Below are positions 10,280-21,950 of a stretch of DNA of 64,000 nt, piece after piece (position 1 is the first letter of the stretch; the number at the start of each line of letters is the position of its first letter). The stretch covers positions 6,061,625-6,125,624 of the forward strand of contig NC_085099.1 in the NCBI RefSeq assembly GCF_963422355.1, in the 5' to 3' direction. Source of the DNA: Corticium candelabrum (Eukaryota > Porifera > Homoscleromorpha > Homosclerophorida > Plakinidae). The notes beneath the pieces are model-generated. The model worked only from the letters and a program-made list of their open reading frames with translations. It ran no database searches and was not told the DNA's origin. The translations under genes were made by a program, and so were the position numbers.

Positions 10280-12174
10280 TTCGATGAAGCTAATGAGGAT
10301 GCGTGTGCAGCATGAAACTGAGGTGGTAGTACTACTGGCACTTGTGTTACTCTATCTAGGCAATGTTACGCTGTGTTACTCTAAGCTGCCTAGGGTAGGT
10401 ATTGTTGTTTGATGGTAGTATTGCATTTACTACGTCTGAGCCGAGTGTGGTAGATAACTCATCTGTGATATAATAATAGATAAATTCTTGTTCACAACTG
10501 CCTACCAGTCAGCTAAAACTAGCTATCACTTCGGTATAGTTTGGAGAGGCTACGTGGTCTCGTGTCTGTCTTCGCTGCCTTTCGTACATCTACGCCTTGA
10601 TCGAGATTGTTAGCTAGATGCCTACCTTCTCGACGATCGCGTTAAGCGCCATCTTGTTCTGTCCCGTACGTGGCGTCATGTCCGGAGATGGAAGTGGACC
10701 GTCCCTACGCACGCGGTGCGGCGGGACGGACGGGCAGATCGACGCGCCGACGTTGCCGGACGGGTGCAATTTCGACTGGCTCGCACTCGACTCGGGTGGG
10801 CTTTGTTCCGTCGCGAAAGTTGCGTCATGCTACACAAACGGGAAGTGGACTCGGGGCGGGGCGGGTTCAATTACTCTGTTCGCGTTCACTGTGTATTTAC
10901 AAAAATCGCTATAACTTCTGAGAGCCCGGATTTCGTCTAGACGCTAAACATAGCATGTAATAGGACACACTCAGAAGGATAACCATTAGTCTACTAAAAT
11001 AACGCTATGGCTAAGATATGATTACAGATAAGTGGTCACGAAAGCAGATGCCATGTCAATTACTTCATTACTATTAATTACTCTAGTGCAAGGCTTCATG
11101 CGTTGAGCAACGCTTGGTCGTGTCCGTCTGAGCTTGGCTGGTCAATGTAAGATCACTATCAACTCCATCACTTCGTAGTCGTGCAACAGCTCTACGATGT
11201 CTTTCCTGCATTCCATCTTTTTTTAGAAATTTTATTCTTTTTTCTACGTGTTTGCCGGTATTGCAAGTCACAGTAAAACACGTTCGTGTCAGTAACAGTA
11301 AATCCTTACTCACACCAGACAAGCTATTGATGTCGTCATCACTTGGTACGTCACAGGCAATTAGCTAGGTGTTTCTAGGCCAACACGGGTGCTTCATTAC
11401 GTAGTTCCAGATTCACAGTGAACGCGAACAGAGAGTAGTCTCGCGTTATCCCGCTCTCATGGCAAGCGCCATTTTGTCTCATCCTGTGGAAGTTGCGTCA
11501 TGTCCGGAGACTGGAAGTGGACCGTACGTACGCACGCAGTGCGGCGGGACGGATGGACGGATGGGCGTGCCGACGCTGCCGGACGAGAGCGAAGAACAAG
11601 AACGGACTGAGCTAAAAGTATCTAACTAAATATAAATACACTGTACATGTAGAATTTTGTCTTCTTCGAGACAAAGCTAATCCACAAAGAACCGGAGAGT
11701 TTCTATATACTTAAAGACAGATTTGTGAAATGTTTTAGTTTATCGAGTTGTAAATCTCCAGCCCAGCTACAGCGCTGCACCAATTAGCGTACAGATCTTA
11801 CGTTAGTTTTCCTCTGCATCCGGGATAGTCTAGCAGAACATAGGATTTGGTCGCCTTCCTGCGTGCGCGTTAAGGGGTTTTTAAAAGACAGATTGGTGCT
11901 AGTAGTAGCGTATGCCAGATTAATTAATAATTTATTAGCTAATTATTTTACACCGAAAGAAGCGACCCAAGGAAATACGCGCAGGTGACCGGAATGCTTC
12001 TAGCTAATTCTAGCAGTTGTTTAAAGTTGAACGGTTTCTCATTGTTTGTCTTAAAGCCCTAATCGTACTGAGGCGTGTGCCGCGCCCAAGCAGGGCGTGA
12101 GTGTAAATGAGCAAACAGGCGACAATTCGATCATTATTGCTGCCCTTCTCCGTCTGACCGGTGACCAGTTCCAG
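10280..12174. repeat. Intergenic region with a repeated GC-rich segment
   Basis: A GC-rich piece of about 125 bp occurs twice in direct orientation (about 10640-10765 and 11465-11588), sharing GCGTCATGTCCGGAGA, TGGAAGTGGACCGT and GCGGCGGGACGGA. Between them, ACTCTGTTCGCGTTCACTGTG near 10875 returns inverted near 11414. The layout looks like remains of a mobile element with GC-rich ends. Open frames here (for example 10618-10914) show no protein family I recognise. The rest of the interval holds nothing I can name. Confidence 0.6.
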
Positions 12175-15100
12175 ATGAAGTCGTTTCTAGCCGTCGCTTT
12201 GTTGCTGACTGCTGTTTGCGCGTCTTCTGAAGAGTCTCAGAATCCATCGCCAGAGGTCAGATGTGCGCTGCAAATGTGTGACATTATTTTCTCGCTCTTA
12301 CCTAGCTATACTGGCAGGTTGGAGCTGCAGCCATTGCTCAAGTACTAGGAGGACGCTGCAACAACGTACGTTCTCTAGTTAATGCACGTATTTTTTATCA
12401 ACCTATTGTGGCTCAGTGAGCTTGAAAACCTTCATGCGTAAGTCTTTGTTGTTACAGAGTACACACACCATTAAGTTAATTGTTATCTACATACACGGCT
12501 CTCGGGAGCCGTTGTGGCTTGTAGTTGTATCAAGATATCGCGCAACTGCTTGCTTCATCTAGCTCGACAAATGAATTCTTCTGCAGCTAGTATGCGGCAC
12601 ACGCCTAGGCCAAACAGTGTCTAATCGACTGCAAACAACGTACAGATTAAAAACGGATCCGAATCGAGTGTCGATTGGGCCGTCCTATGCTCTAGCGAGA
12701 CCACGGGCAGACGTAACCACAATATTACAACAGCTTCCTCTTCCTGAAGCTAGCTAAGTAATCAGTGATGCCTACGGACCGATTGAGAGTAGACAAAGGA
12801 ACAATTGTAAACAATTTTGAGCGAAAGCATCAAGGAAATCTGATTTTGCCTACAAATATTTGGGCCCGAAAAGGAAGCGTGACTAGACGAGGACATCTGC
12901 TGATATGCTACTTGTACCAGACTTAGAGTAGCTGCACCGGAAGAAGACACTCTGGTACAGCTTCCCAAGCTTCAGCAATGACATACGGGGAACGGCAACG
13001 CCCTAAGGCTGATTCAATATGCGACGGAAACGTGACGCATCGTGACGGATCGTGGCGGATCGTGACGGCTCGTGCTTTCCGTTCCGATAACTACCAATCC
13101 CGCGCTGCGCGCTTCGCTGATTGGGTACAGTACCTAATCATTTCCTGTTGCGGTACGTCGACTTCCCGCCGGAAAAATAGAATCGATTCTATCTGTCCAT
13201 CAACGCTCCGTCAAACAGTCCGTCCGTCGTCCGTCTTGAGAGGCGCCTTTGATGTGGTTTGACGAATCGTGACGGACAGCTCTCCATCGCATACTGAACC
13301 ATTCTAGGTCTCTAACTCCGGAAGTTATACTTCGTTTACAGTGGAAGGACATTTTGTAACTAAAAATTAGAAAACGTCAGTAACCTGGTAGTGTACGTAC
13401 AAACAGTCTAACGTGCCGACAGTATGACTTCGTCTCTATAGAGGCCACAAAAAACCATAGGCGTAGAAACCGGGCACTGGGGCAAGTGCCTCATCAGCTG
13501 TCAAGTGACCTGCTAATATTGAAGGATGACAGACGTAGAAACTGCTAGCACTGACATGACATACAGTATTTAGTACTGCACTAACACGTACTCTAAACTT
13601 TGGTTTCTTGTTTTTTTGCTGTGTGTCACCCTTGATAGGGTACAGTTTTGAACCATCCACATTTGTTTGTTTATTATTGCTGACTTGAGTAGCTGTTGCT
13701 ACCAAAATACTTTAATATTTTTGTCTATTGATAATTTAATTAATTAAACGAAGACAACAAAGAGTCAACGTAGGCATTATTTGTCAACATTTGGAGAACC
13801 ACAATGTTAGCTAGAGTTGGGATTTCTTCTGTTCCCACTTCTCATGGATGCTCTTCTTCATTCTGTTTTCTACTCAGATGACATAAAGCTTAGCTAGCTG
13901 TTTACACAAAACTGAAAGCCTAGAGCCAATCTTGTACCTGTTTGAAGGTGTTGCATAATATGCAAGCTTTTAATTAGATAAAAGTCTAGCAGACAAATGA
14001 CCTACAGAATACAGCAAGTCGCTAACTACTAAATAAGTTTTAATTGAATGTTGACTGACTAAAACTTGCGAGTTTGTATTGTAGTTCAGTGGCTGTTGTT
14101 CCTCGATTCTAGAGAATCATTTCAATTACATGCATTTTTGCAAGTTTGTATGTACATTAATGTATGTACCAGGGTAGGTATACATTAATTGTCAGTCATC
14201 AATACTCGGATGGTCTCTAGAAAGCAATCATTTTTGAACAGATGAATATTCAGGCCCGTAGGCTGGAATGGTCGAGGGGGCTTCGGACGAGCCGCCCGAT
14301 CAGTTGTGTAGGTTTGCTTCTGATCCATCTAATGTACTGCCACATTGTAAGCGAAACGCGCCTACTATTGTAGAGTAACTAGCACGTGCTATATAATAGA
14401 GAGTGAGTGTTTGATTGGCCATCGATCCTCGTGTCTCCCAAGCTTCGTAGCCTACAATTGGTGGAGAACCACCAGTGTGAGACTTTTTGTTTGAGTTTGG
14501 TGGGCTTCTTACACCTTTTATTTAACTATGTCAAACTTGTTTTTATATAATTGCTTTAATGCAATCCCTAAACACATTTATCCTCATTATTATAAATGTG
14601 TTTTAGTTTTAGTGTATATATAATTCCAAGGCCAAAAAGACCACGTGATGTGCTGGTGACGTCACTGCTTCATTTTGGTTTATGACGCACCCGTGCACCA
14701 CTTAGACTACGGCTATGATTATTGCTTTATCTATATATTCAAGTGTACACATAAAACATAGCTAACTACATACCAAACAAAATTATTTTAATTAACAGTT
14801 CTTCTTTTAAATTGCTCTAGTTTCAAGTTCCCTACACGTCTTATTCGTGTAGTGAGAAAACCGAGGCAACCCTTCGGTACAACTATGATACTAAAGAAGT
14901 TGAAGTAAGAACAGACAGTCGGCACGTGATTCGCGATGGGTGATATATCAGTCACTTTGCAGGTTTGTGATGGCAGTGATTGGAAAACCGTAGGTACAGC
15001 AAGTGGCAGTAAATTGGGTAGCAGCAAAGACAACCCTGCGTCTGGATGCAAACACCTACTTGATGATGGAGTAAAAGTCAGCGGAGTTTATTGGATGTTG

Positions 15101-15830
15101 CCATCCGGTGCGTCGCAGCCCTTTCAGGTGTGTCTGAAATTTGCTGTATTGATCAAATTGGCTACAATTTAATGGGTTGTTTGATTGGAAGGCATATTGT
15201 GATCAAACAACAGAAGGAGGTGGCTGGATGTTGCTGTATGCATACAAACATGCGAAAGGTCAAGTTAATCCACTTGTTGTGGGTCTCCCTACCGATCCCA
15301 ATGGATATTCTCATCAGCTTTTGAATAATCTCGGCATAGGACACGGGTTTGTCTTTGCAATTATATTGAGTGCTTGTTATTGCCTCTGATGACCGCGTGT
15401 ACCTTCTTAGTTGGGCTCATGAGCTGAGGTTCTATTGCACCACTTCAGCACACAGTCGTGTTATCCATTTTAAGACTACCAATAACAACGTTCTAAACAG
15501 TGCATATGACGGCAAACTTCACTACACGGTCAATGATTGGAAGTATATACGAACTAGTAAATTACCAAATTCTTTGTATATTCATTGATTGTTTTGTTAT
15601 ATTGTAGAAGTAATAATGTGCTGTTATCTGGACATTCTGCCAATCTTCCTGCTGCAACCACAAATATCTTCGCCACTAACCAGGCTACTCCAGGATTCAC
15701 TGATTTTCCGTTTTGGAAAGGTGGTGTTTATCACTGGGGTATTGCTCCTGGTTTCAACAGATTTGAGTGTGATGATTTTCCTGGCAACGTCAACCAAGAT
15801 ACTCTTCATCGTGTGTTTGTGCGGGAATGA
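12175..15830 (+). CDS. Secreted fibrinogen-C-like protein, paralogue B
   Basis: Seven exons: 12175-12255, 12318-12365, 14821-14904, 14963-15127, 15192-15346, 15411-15542, 15608-15830; about 295 residues. The signal peptide is MKSFLAVALLLTAVCASS. The core is SGVYWMLP...[68 protein letters not shown] and FVRE, as in gene A. The exon 3 acceptor has moved: the ancestral TTTCAG of gene A reads TTTCAA here, but CTCTAG six bases upstream keeps the frame and adds Phe-Gln. Intron 2 has grown to 2.45 kb, with a GTGACGG-rich patch at about 13028-13075 and otherwise no gene that I can support. The TATA box is weakened. Probably functional, but expression may differ from gene A. Molecular role unknown. 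Confidence 0.83.
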
Positions 15831-16690
15831 AGCTATTGACGATGTGTGTGCAGCATGAAACTAGAGGTTGGTGATGTGCAATACCACAGTCATGCTGAAA
15901 CTATCATTACTATATGGTATTGTTTGTTTGATAGTATAGTATTACATTGAGTATGTCTGCGTGGCTAAGCGTACTGTCTCTACGCTGTATTTTAATCAAT
16001 TTTGTCCACAACTATACTGTGTAGTACTAGAGCTCATAACTACAGCATGTACTCTGTGCGCAATGTCATGTGAACAATCTTTATCTGCCAAATATTGCAA
16101 CATCAATACTACACTTCAATCCAAGGCATAAACATCTACTCGAAATGCTGTACCATGAGACCACAAAACGAGTTTTCCCACGAACCTATAGAACTCCTTC
16201 GCCGTCTACTTTCGTAAATCTCCGTCTTGTTCGTGTAGACGTCTACTCTTCTAGGGTTCCAATAAACCTGGAAGCGAAGTAACATCCGTAATCACAAAGC
16301 CATCCATGACCTAATGAAAACTAATCACGCTGCATGCCTAGGAATGCACGTGTAGCTTGTTCTGAGTTGTCTACACTAACGCGTCTCCATGCATACACAA
16401 GCAGTAGCTTGCAAAGCGTTTGCAAAAACAAGGAAACGGCCACCAAACGGGAAACAAAACTCTATAGCGTGTGTAATGTAGACCATGCATGTGGTGTTTG
16501 GCATATTGAATGACATTGACATCTAAAGTATAAGTTGTGTCCATGGTGAGTAGGCGCTATGTAAAACTGAATATGAGGACTTATCTAGTATATTATCAGA
16601 CAGAGAAAATTTAGTAAGCTACATCTATATAAGAAGTTGATGAACGATCGAAAGAGTTTGAGACCATAAACACTAACCGAGGTTTGCAAA
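15831..16690. other. 3' flank of fibrinogen-like gene B
   Basis: AT-rich, no supported gene. It contains the 3' end of the upstream transcript and has no counterpart in the right arm, where exon 7 homology is joined directly to the GAATCCTTCAAGG block. Confidence 0.5.
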
Positions 16691-17029
16691 CTATGGAAGG
16701 AATCCTTCAAGGTGTACCGGAAGTAGTTTGCTATATCTAGACGATACTTTGGTCACGATAATGAAGAGTCTAGTTCCTAAATACTGTTCATACATACAAC
16801 ATTTATTCGCGCAAAGCGTTAGCACTAGAGTGTATACTATAGTGTCATTGTGGATGGTGTTCACGTCGTTGTTAGAGTAAATACTCTTTGTAAATATCAT
16901 GCAGTATAAAAACTCTATCTAAGCAATCAAGTATACGCAGAAACAAAGACAACTAACACAACACAAGAAAACTGTTCTAAATACAAAATTTTCTTTCGTT
17001 AATAAGTATGACTTATTCACGTCTAACTG

Positions 17030-18500
17030 GGTGCAAGTTTCAGATAGTGAATTTTGTCCATTGCTCGTTTGCTCTTTGCGGAGCTTTGTGAATGTGCTAG
17101 GGCACAGAGCACGAACGAATTGAGTTGTTGACGTGAGGCAAGTGAAACTTCCCGACAGTGAGGAAACGGATGTCTCAAACATGAGGCAAAAGTTGCTAAG
17201 TTCATTCTTGGTGTGCAATCTCAAATCGATCCCTTCCAATTTGTTGTGCTTTATACCCAAATATGTCAAGCTAATAATCGCAAATTGACAATTTAGTCAG
17301 TAAACCGTAGAAAAATTAATTATATATTTATAGTTACTTTCTCTGTATTCTTCTGTTGCTCGCAAGACTATGCTGACAGAACGCTTCTCTTCATCCTTTT
17401 TCCATTCTGCTGACATGCCACGACCAAAGCACGTCGGGTAGATGTAAGGATGTAGAAAACCCTTGACTGTCAACACGATGATTGTGACCGTGATATCTCC
17501 AATTTTATTAGCCATATTTTCTAGTTTATTAAATTAAACAATAAAATATAAAATAATTATTTTATCTCTAGGAGAAAACGATAATTTAGAGCAATAGCTT
17601 ACTTGAATGGCAGCCGGCTCTCCGTCCTCATTCTTTAGCCAACCTTTGGCACCTTTGTTTCCTTCTTTTTCATAACGTGCTCGATGGAACTAAAGATATA
17701 AATATGTACACGTGTAAAGGTAGTATCAACAAATTCAAGTTACCAAACGTAATAATCCATCCATTTGTATTAATCGTGTCAGCATGCATTTAAACCGACT
17801 TATCTTACGTAACCAACAGTTAAAATTAGTGTCGTACCTCGGAGGTTAACGAATAAGAGTGATTGCAGAATGCTTAACTGGCAGTGCCCACTGGCTGTCT
17901 ACGAGCTACTAGACTGTTGCTCTCAAGTATTTCTCGTGTATTGCTCATGCGCAAGAGGCACCAATGAGCTTTCAAAGTATGATGTGAGTGGAGTTCTCTG
18001 GCTGATGGCAATGATCTGGAGTTCCTTCATTATGACTGTGGTGGGATCAGCCACGGCCCGCGTTGGGATAATTGTTGCTGCTCGTACACGTTCACTGAGA
18101 ACTATTACTTAGTCTGGTAGGCAAACGTTTAGAGGACGTCATCTTCAGAAGGATCTTTATGGTCAATCGATGCTGATAGGCAAAACGAAGTGAGACGTCG
18201 CTGCCATTACTAAGTTGGGACTGGAACTCGGAACGATGCCGAAGGCGCCCCCGCCACGTGTGTGGAATTGGGGCTTCCCCTAGAAAATGAGGATGAGACA
18301 AAATCTAAGGCAAGCTCAACGCACGGTTGCAGAGCTTTGTTGTATCTTCTTCCAATTGCGCGCGCGTTTGTCTAAAGCTGGTAGAGATTTTGCCTCATAC
18401 GAGATAGCAGTATTTTCTTCCACGTTTCATTGACGCTTTCGGCATGAGATGCGTTTGCTAGCTAGGCTCAGAATGCAAGAAGTATGACTGACTGGGCACG
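17030..18500 (-). pseudogene. NFAT-like Rel-homology gene, decayed inverted copy
   Basis: Reads on the minus strand from about 18500. It copies the gene at 22716-24225: the N-terminal exon (about 18500-17828), exon 2 at 17689-17603 (FHRARYEKEGNEGAKG), exon 3 at about 17516-17318 (IGDITVTIIVLTVKGFLHP) and exon 4 from 17270 (LTYLGIKHNKLEGIDL). Lesions relative to the plus-strand copy: CAA to TAA in the last codons of exon 1, a lost base just after it, a changed exon 3 acceptor, a one-base loss at the exon 3 donor that puts exon 4 out of frame, and a frameshift in the basic tail. Exons 2 to 4 remain well conserved, so decay is recent or gene conversion is acting. Confidence 0.75.
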
Positions 18501-18752
18501 CCACCAAACTCGCCATTCTGCTTGTCTCTATAGCTATAGATATCAATCGATCGCTAGTAATGTCTACAGACCCTACGTACAGAATCTATTATGCATGCGA
18601 GGAGTTAGGTGGTACCCTTTTGTGACGCACTCTAAAGACCCTTGTGTCTTGCCAGGGTCCGAATTATAATTAAAGACCCTATTGACGATCCTGCATGAGT
18701 GGTGAGTCCAGTGACTCTGTGAAGACGTGACCGCCCACCCGTGCAAATATTA

Positions 18753-20046
18753 TAAAGATAGTGCGTGTAGGCGTTCCCTGTATTTGCCGCCATTTTAGAG
18801 GGCAAGCTTCCGTATTTCTCTTTGCGACGGCGGCTTGTACACGACATTTCAAAGACGTTTTGGCTGTGTGTTAGATAGCTATAATACAGCGATAATACTA
18901 ATTGCGAAAGATTTAAAGCAAACTTTATCTGTGAATTCGCGAGTTTGACGTGATTTCTTAGTCTGATGGTCGAGTGCGATATAGCTAACTTGTCTTAAAT
19001 TCTTAGAAAAGAGAATAAATGAAACAGAAGTCTCCTTATTTTAGAAGCCTCTCTGTTGAATAGTAACTTAATATACTCGGCTATTGCTTTTGGGTGTAAA
19101 GAGTCTTCAACAACAAATACAGCAGCCTAGGGTGGTGTGATTTTCAATATAGCTGACTTCGTCTAATGCTTTGTAGAATTTGTCTAATTCTGCTTCTGAA
19201 GGTTCGGGAATGTGGCTTGATTTAGTGCTTTTCACTCCTTTCTGCTTCTTTGTCTGGGATGCATTCCTGGCTAGAGAAATCGATGTCTTGAATGGAAGCT
19301 GGTGCCACCTATTATATAGAGATATTTACAAAGCACATTACAGTTTATGGTCATCGTTGAAGCTGAATTGGTGAAACCTCAGTTGGTCCCTCGATCCTGC
19401 TTTTAGGAAATAATCACCGTCTAACATTCCTTCCAGGCCTATAGCACAATGCCTTAATTAAACTTGTCTCAATAAAAATCAAGTTTGATTGTTGATTTGA
19501 TTATTAATTCTATTAATTAGTATACAGAGACCTACCTTTACTTCTTCTCTTCTAGATAAACTACATGTAGGTGTGTTATCATATACAACATCATGTCACT
19601 CCAATTCACACCGGGAATGACTTCTGGCTTTTCTGTCCACAGTGTATATGGATCTGTTTCTAGGCCTGCAGTTACAACTTTCTCCTCGTATCGCTTCTGC
19701 GATTCGACGGAGAGGCATCTAAAATAAAGAGAATTCTGTTACATAATCTTTATTCTAAGAATTCAAGATGAAGTTAGCAATATTGCACTCGACCATCAGA
19801 CTAGGAAATCACGTCAAACTCACGAATTCACCAATAGAATTTGCTTTATATCTTTCGCAATTAGTACTATATATATCGAGCCCGATTATCTAACTAAGAC
19901 ACAATCGAACATCCTTTAAATGTCGTGTACAAGCCGCCGTCGCAAAGAGAAATACCTGCCGAGTACGGAAGCTTGCTCTCTAAAATGGCAGCAAATACGG
20001 GTACAACAGAGAACGCCTACTCTCCACCCCTGCACGCACTATCTCT
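18753..20046. mobile_element. Inverted-repeat element (1,294 bp) inserted into the left duplication arm
   Basis: Flanked by ATTA direct repeats (18749-18752, 20047-20050); the right arm is uninterrupted at this site. Its inverted arms of about 300 bp (18757-19060 and 19707-20045) share GCGTG...GTAGGCGTT, CCATTTTAGAG, GCGACGGCGGCTTGTACACGAC, TTTGACGTGATTTC and a TTATTTTAG acceptor-like site. Both arms thus carry the same apparent 5' gene segment. Internal minus-strand coding is visible at about 19720-19555 (RYEEKVVTAGLETDPYTLWT, VIPGVNWSDMM) and about 19320-19150 (EPSEAELDKFYKALDE). These resemble parts of MULE/SWIM-type element proteins, weakly. Confidence 0.7.
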
Positions 20047-20725
20047 ATTAATGTAATGCTTAATTAGCATTCCATTTAGATTATATTACAGATGTACAAC
20101 GAAAGTGAGTAACCTAATTTTTATAGAGATTATACAAAGTTTCTAAGTTTTAGGTGCAGGGTCGCAAAAAGAAACGTTTATCACGTATTTCCAAAGCCCT
20201 AGCTTGTATGTCAGTGAGATAATTATTGTTTAGACGTAGATACTGTCTAAAACGCGTCAATTATTTAATTAAATTAACGAGTCAAATCGCACGTTGTATT
20301 GCTGTATACCAAACTAGCACAACATAACCCTGCATGCATGGGTCTCAGTCATTCTGTGTTCGCAACCCGCCGATACGTCATGCTTTAGACGGTAACCGCT
20401 CAACCGATCATCATAAAATTTGGGATTAAACAGAGCTCCACTCAATAAACTTCCTTTAGTCCCATACACCTTCCCCCACCGCAAATAGGTATCTAGTAGC
20501 GACCGATCACGTTCGTCAGCTTCGCGAACACTGGACTTGCATGCTCACAGTATACGTCTGCACAGCAAAGACAAACACTCAATTACTACAAATTAAGCCC
20601 GGGCATCCGAAGGAGACTACAAGGTAGGAGATCTAAAGCTTGACCATCTAGCATCGCACTTTAGAAAGAAAGGACTGTCGCCGATATATGGTCGGATAAT
20701 TCCTTCGGCATTAATGATGATATGT

Positions 20726-20891
20726 AGGCCTGGATCCAGGAATTTTTTTAAAAAAGGGGGTTGATCTGGTAGCAATTATTTATAGCATTATTAATTTTCT
20801 TTTTCTAGTAAAATTATATGAAATTATTGAATCACGCCTATTGGAAAAGAGGGGTTTAAACCCCCTTAACCCCCCTCTGGATCCGGCCCTG
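20726..20891. mobile_element. Small inverted-repeat element with GGATCC-containing ends
   Basis: Begins TAGGCCTGGATCCAGGAA and ends with CCCCTCTGGATCCGGCCCT, imperfect inverted repeats around a 100-bp AT-rich centre. Fits a MITE. Confidence 0.55.
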
Positions 20892-20924
20892 CTTATATAT
20901 ATATATATATATAGAAGGAGTCTT

Positions 20925-21150
20925 GTGTCAATAGACGACATCCTGTAGTCTGAGAAGTCAATTCCCCAGAACATAATTAATGGAAGACTGATGGCGGTTT
21001 TGAATAAATAGAAAACAAAAGGTGTAACTCTATACAAAGAAAAATGTCAGTTTGCCCAAGAAGAAGTAAAATTCTTAAGACATATCATCATAACGCCGAA
21101 GGAATTATCCGACCCTAGCAAAGTCAATGCCGCGAGAGAGCCGCAAGAGA
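20925..21150 (+). pseudogene. Gypsy-type reverse transcriptase fragment
   Basis: Decayed reading: VTLYKEKCQFAQEEVKFLRH, then IIITPKELSDPSKVNA. This is the region just after the catalytic DD box of Ty3/gypsy reverse transcriptases. Several stops lie upstream. Confidence 0.7.
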
Positions 21151-21449
21151 GCCTCGCTACAAAGAAAAAGTATACGACGATTTCTTAAAACGATAAACTA
21201 TACCATCGACCTATAATATATACAACAGTACAGTACACGTGTTTCCACAACTAACAACACCAACACGCATGCGTCCCCGTGTCACAATCTTTCCCCTACA
21301 TGAAAGTTAAGAAGAGTAAAAATATCTACATGCCAGCTAAATGTAGTATCCATGCATGCAGTTCATACATGTACATGTATAGTCTTGTAAGCCAAGGTGG
21401 TCGACGGCGCTGACGTTGCGGTATCACGCGGACGGCCCTCTTCTTCTGG

Positions 21450-21950
21450 ATGATCATGAGATCGACTTCGAGGTTATGCACGACAGGAAGTATCACCGTC
21501 ATAGGTTGCTGAGCTACAGTGTTCTTTTCCTGTTGCCCAGTGGAAGCTGTTGCGGCCGGTGCTTGCGGTCCTTGCGAGGGTAGACGGATTCCACTTAGTT
21601 GCGCCTCGGTTGGACGGCCGGCGGTAACATTTTTTCAATCTGTTGAAGTGGACGCGTTTACTGCGGCCTCCTTGCGGCAGCCTCACGCCATGCATAATTC
21701 TTGTCTGCATGAGTATTTAACAGAAATTAGTACGTCTTGCCAATTTCGGCGACAGTCCTTTCTCTAGATAGTGAGGTGTTAAATAGCCAGACTCTAGATC
21801 TCCTACCTTGTAGTTCCCTCCAGATGCCCGGGCTTAATTTGTAGTAATTGGGAGCTTGTCTTTGCTGTGCAGACGTATACTGTGAGCGTCGACCATGCAA
21901 TCAAGTCCCGTGTTCACAAAGCTAATCGGTCGCTACATATATAACTAGTT
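21450..21950 (-). pseudogene. Gypsy-type integrase C-terminal fragment
   Basis: On the minus strand: ASGGNYKVGDL, then GLSPKLARRTN and GRSKRVHFNRLKKCYRRP, the usual end of gypsy integrases (HFNRLKP). Frames are broken. It overlaps the inner end of the right arm, so part of it is repeated inverted near 20520-20685. Confidence 0.65.

Larger units (their letters stand above)
15192..20685 (+). repeat. Left arm of a large inverted segmental duplication
   Basis: Pairs in inverted orientation with 21755-25508. Matching blocks: exons 5 to part of 7 of fibrinogen-like gene B (15192 to about 15690) with 25508 to about 25005; 16697 to about 18752 with about 25005 to 22378; 20051-20685 with about 22370 to 21755. 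The interval of about 15690-16697 has no partner on the right, and 18753-20046 is a later insertion. Arms therefore share roughly 2.7 kb around the NFAT-like genes plus about 0.5 kb of fibrinogen-like gene. Boundaries are approximate because they were aligned by eye. Confidence 0.8.
20686..21754. other. Central spacer of the inverted duplication with retroelement debris
   Basis: About 1.07 kb without a partner in the other arm, except short inverted pieces. It holds a small inverted-repeat element (20726-20891), a TA run (20895-20912) and oppositely oriented gypsy pol fragments. The string GGTCGGATAATTCCTTCGGC at about 20693 recurs inverted at about 21097-21116. Confidence 0.65.

Noticed and set aside
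10618..10914. 98-codon frame in GC-rich DNA
   Set aside because: It arises from base composition in a repeated GC-rich block; overlapping frames exist on both strands and no domain is visible.
14440..14480. Possible solo LTR end with primer-binding-like sequence in intron 2 of gene B
   Set aside because: CCTACAATTGGTGGAGAACC looks like an LTR/PBS junction, but no matching second LTR or internal region was found.
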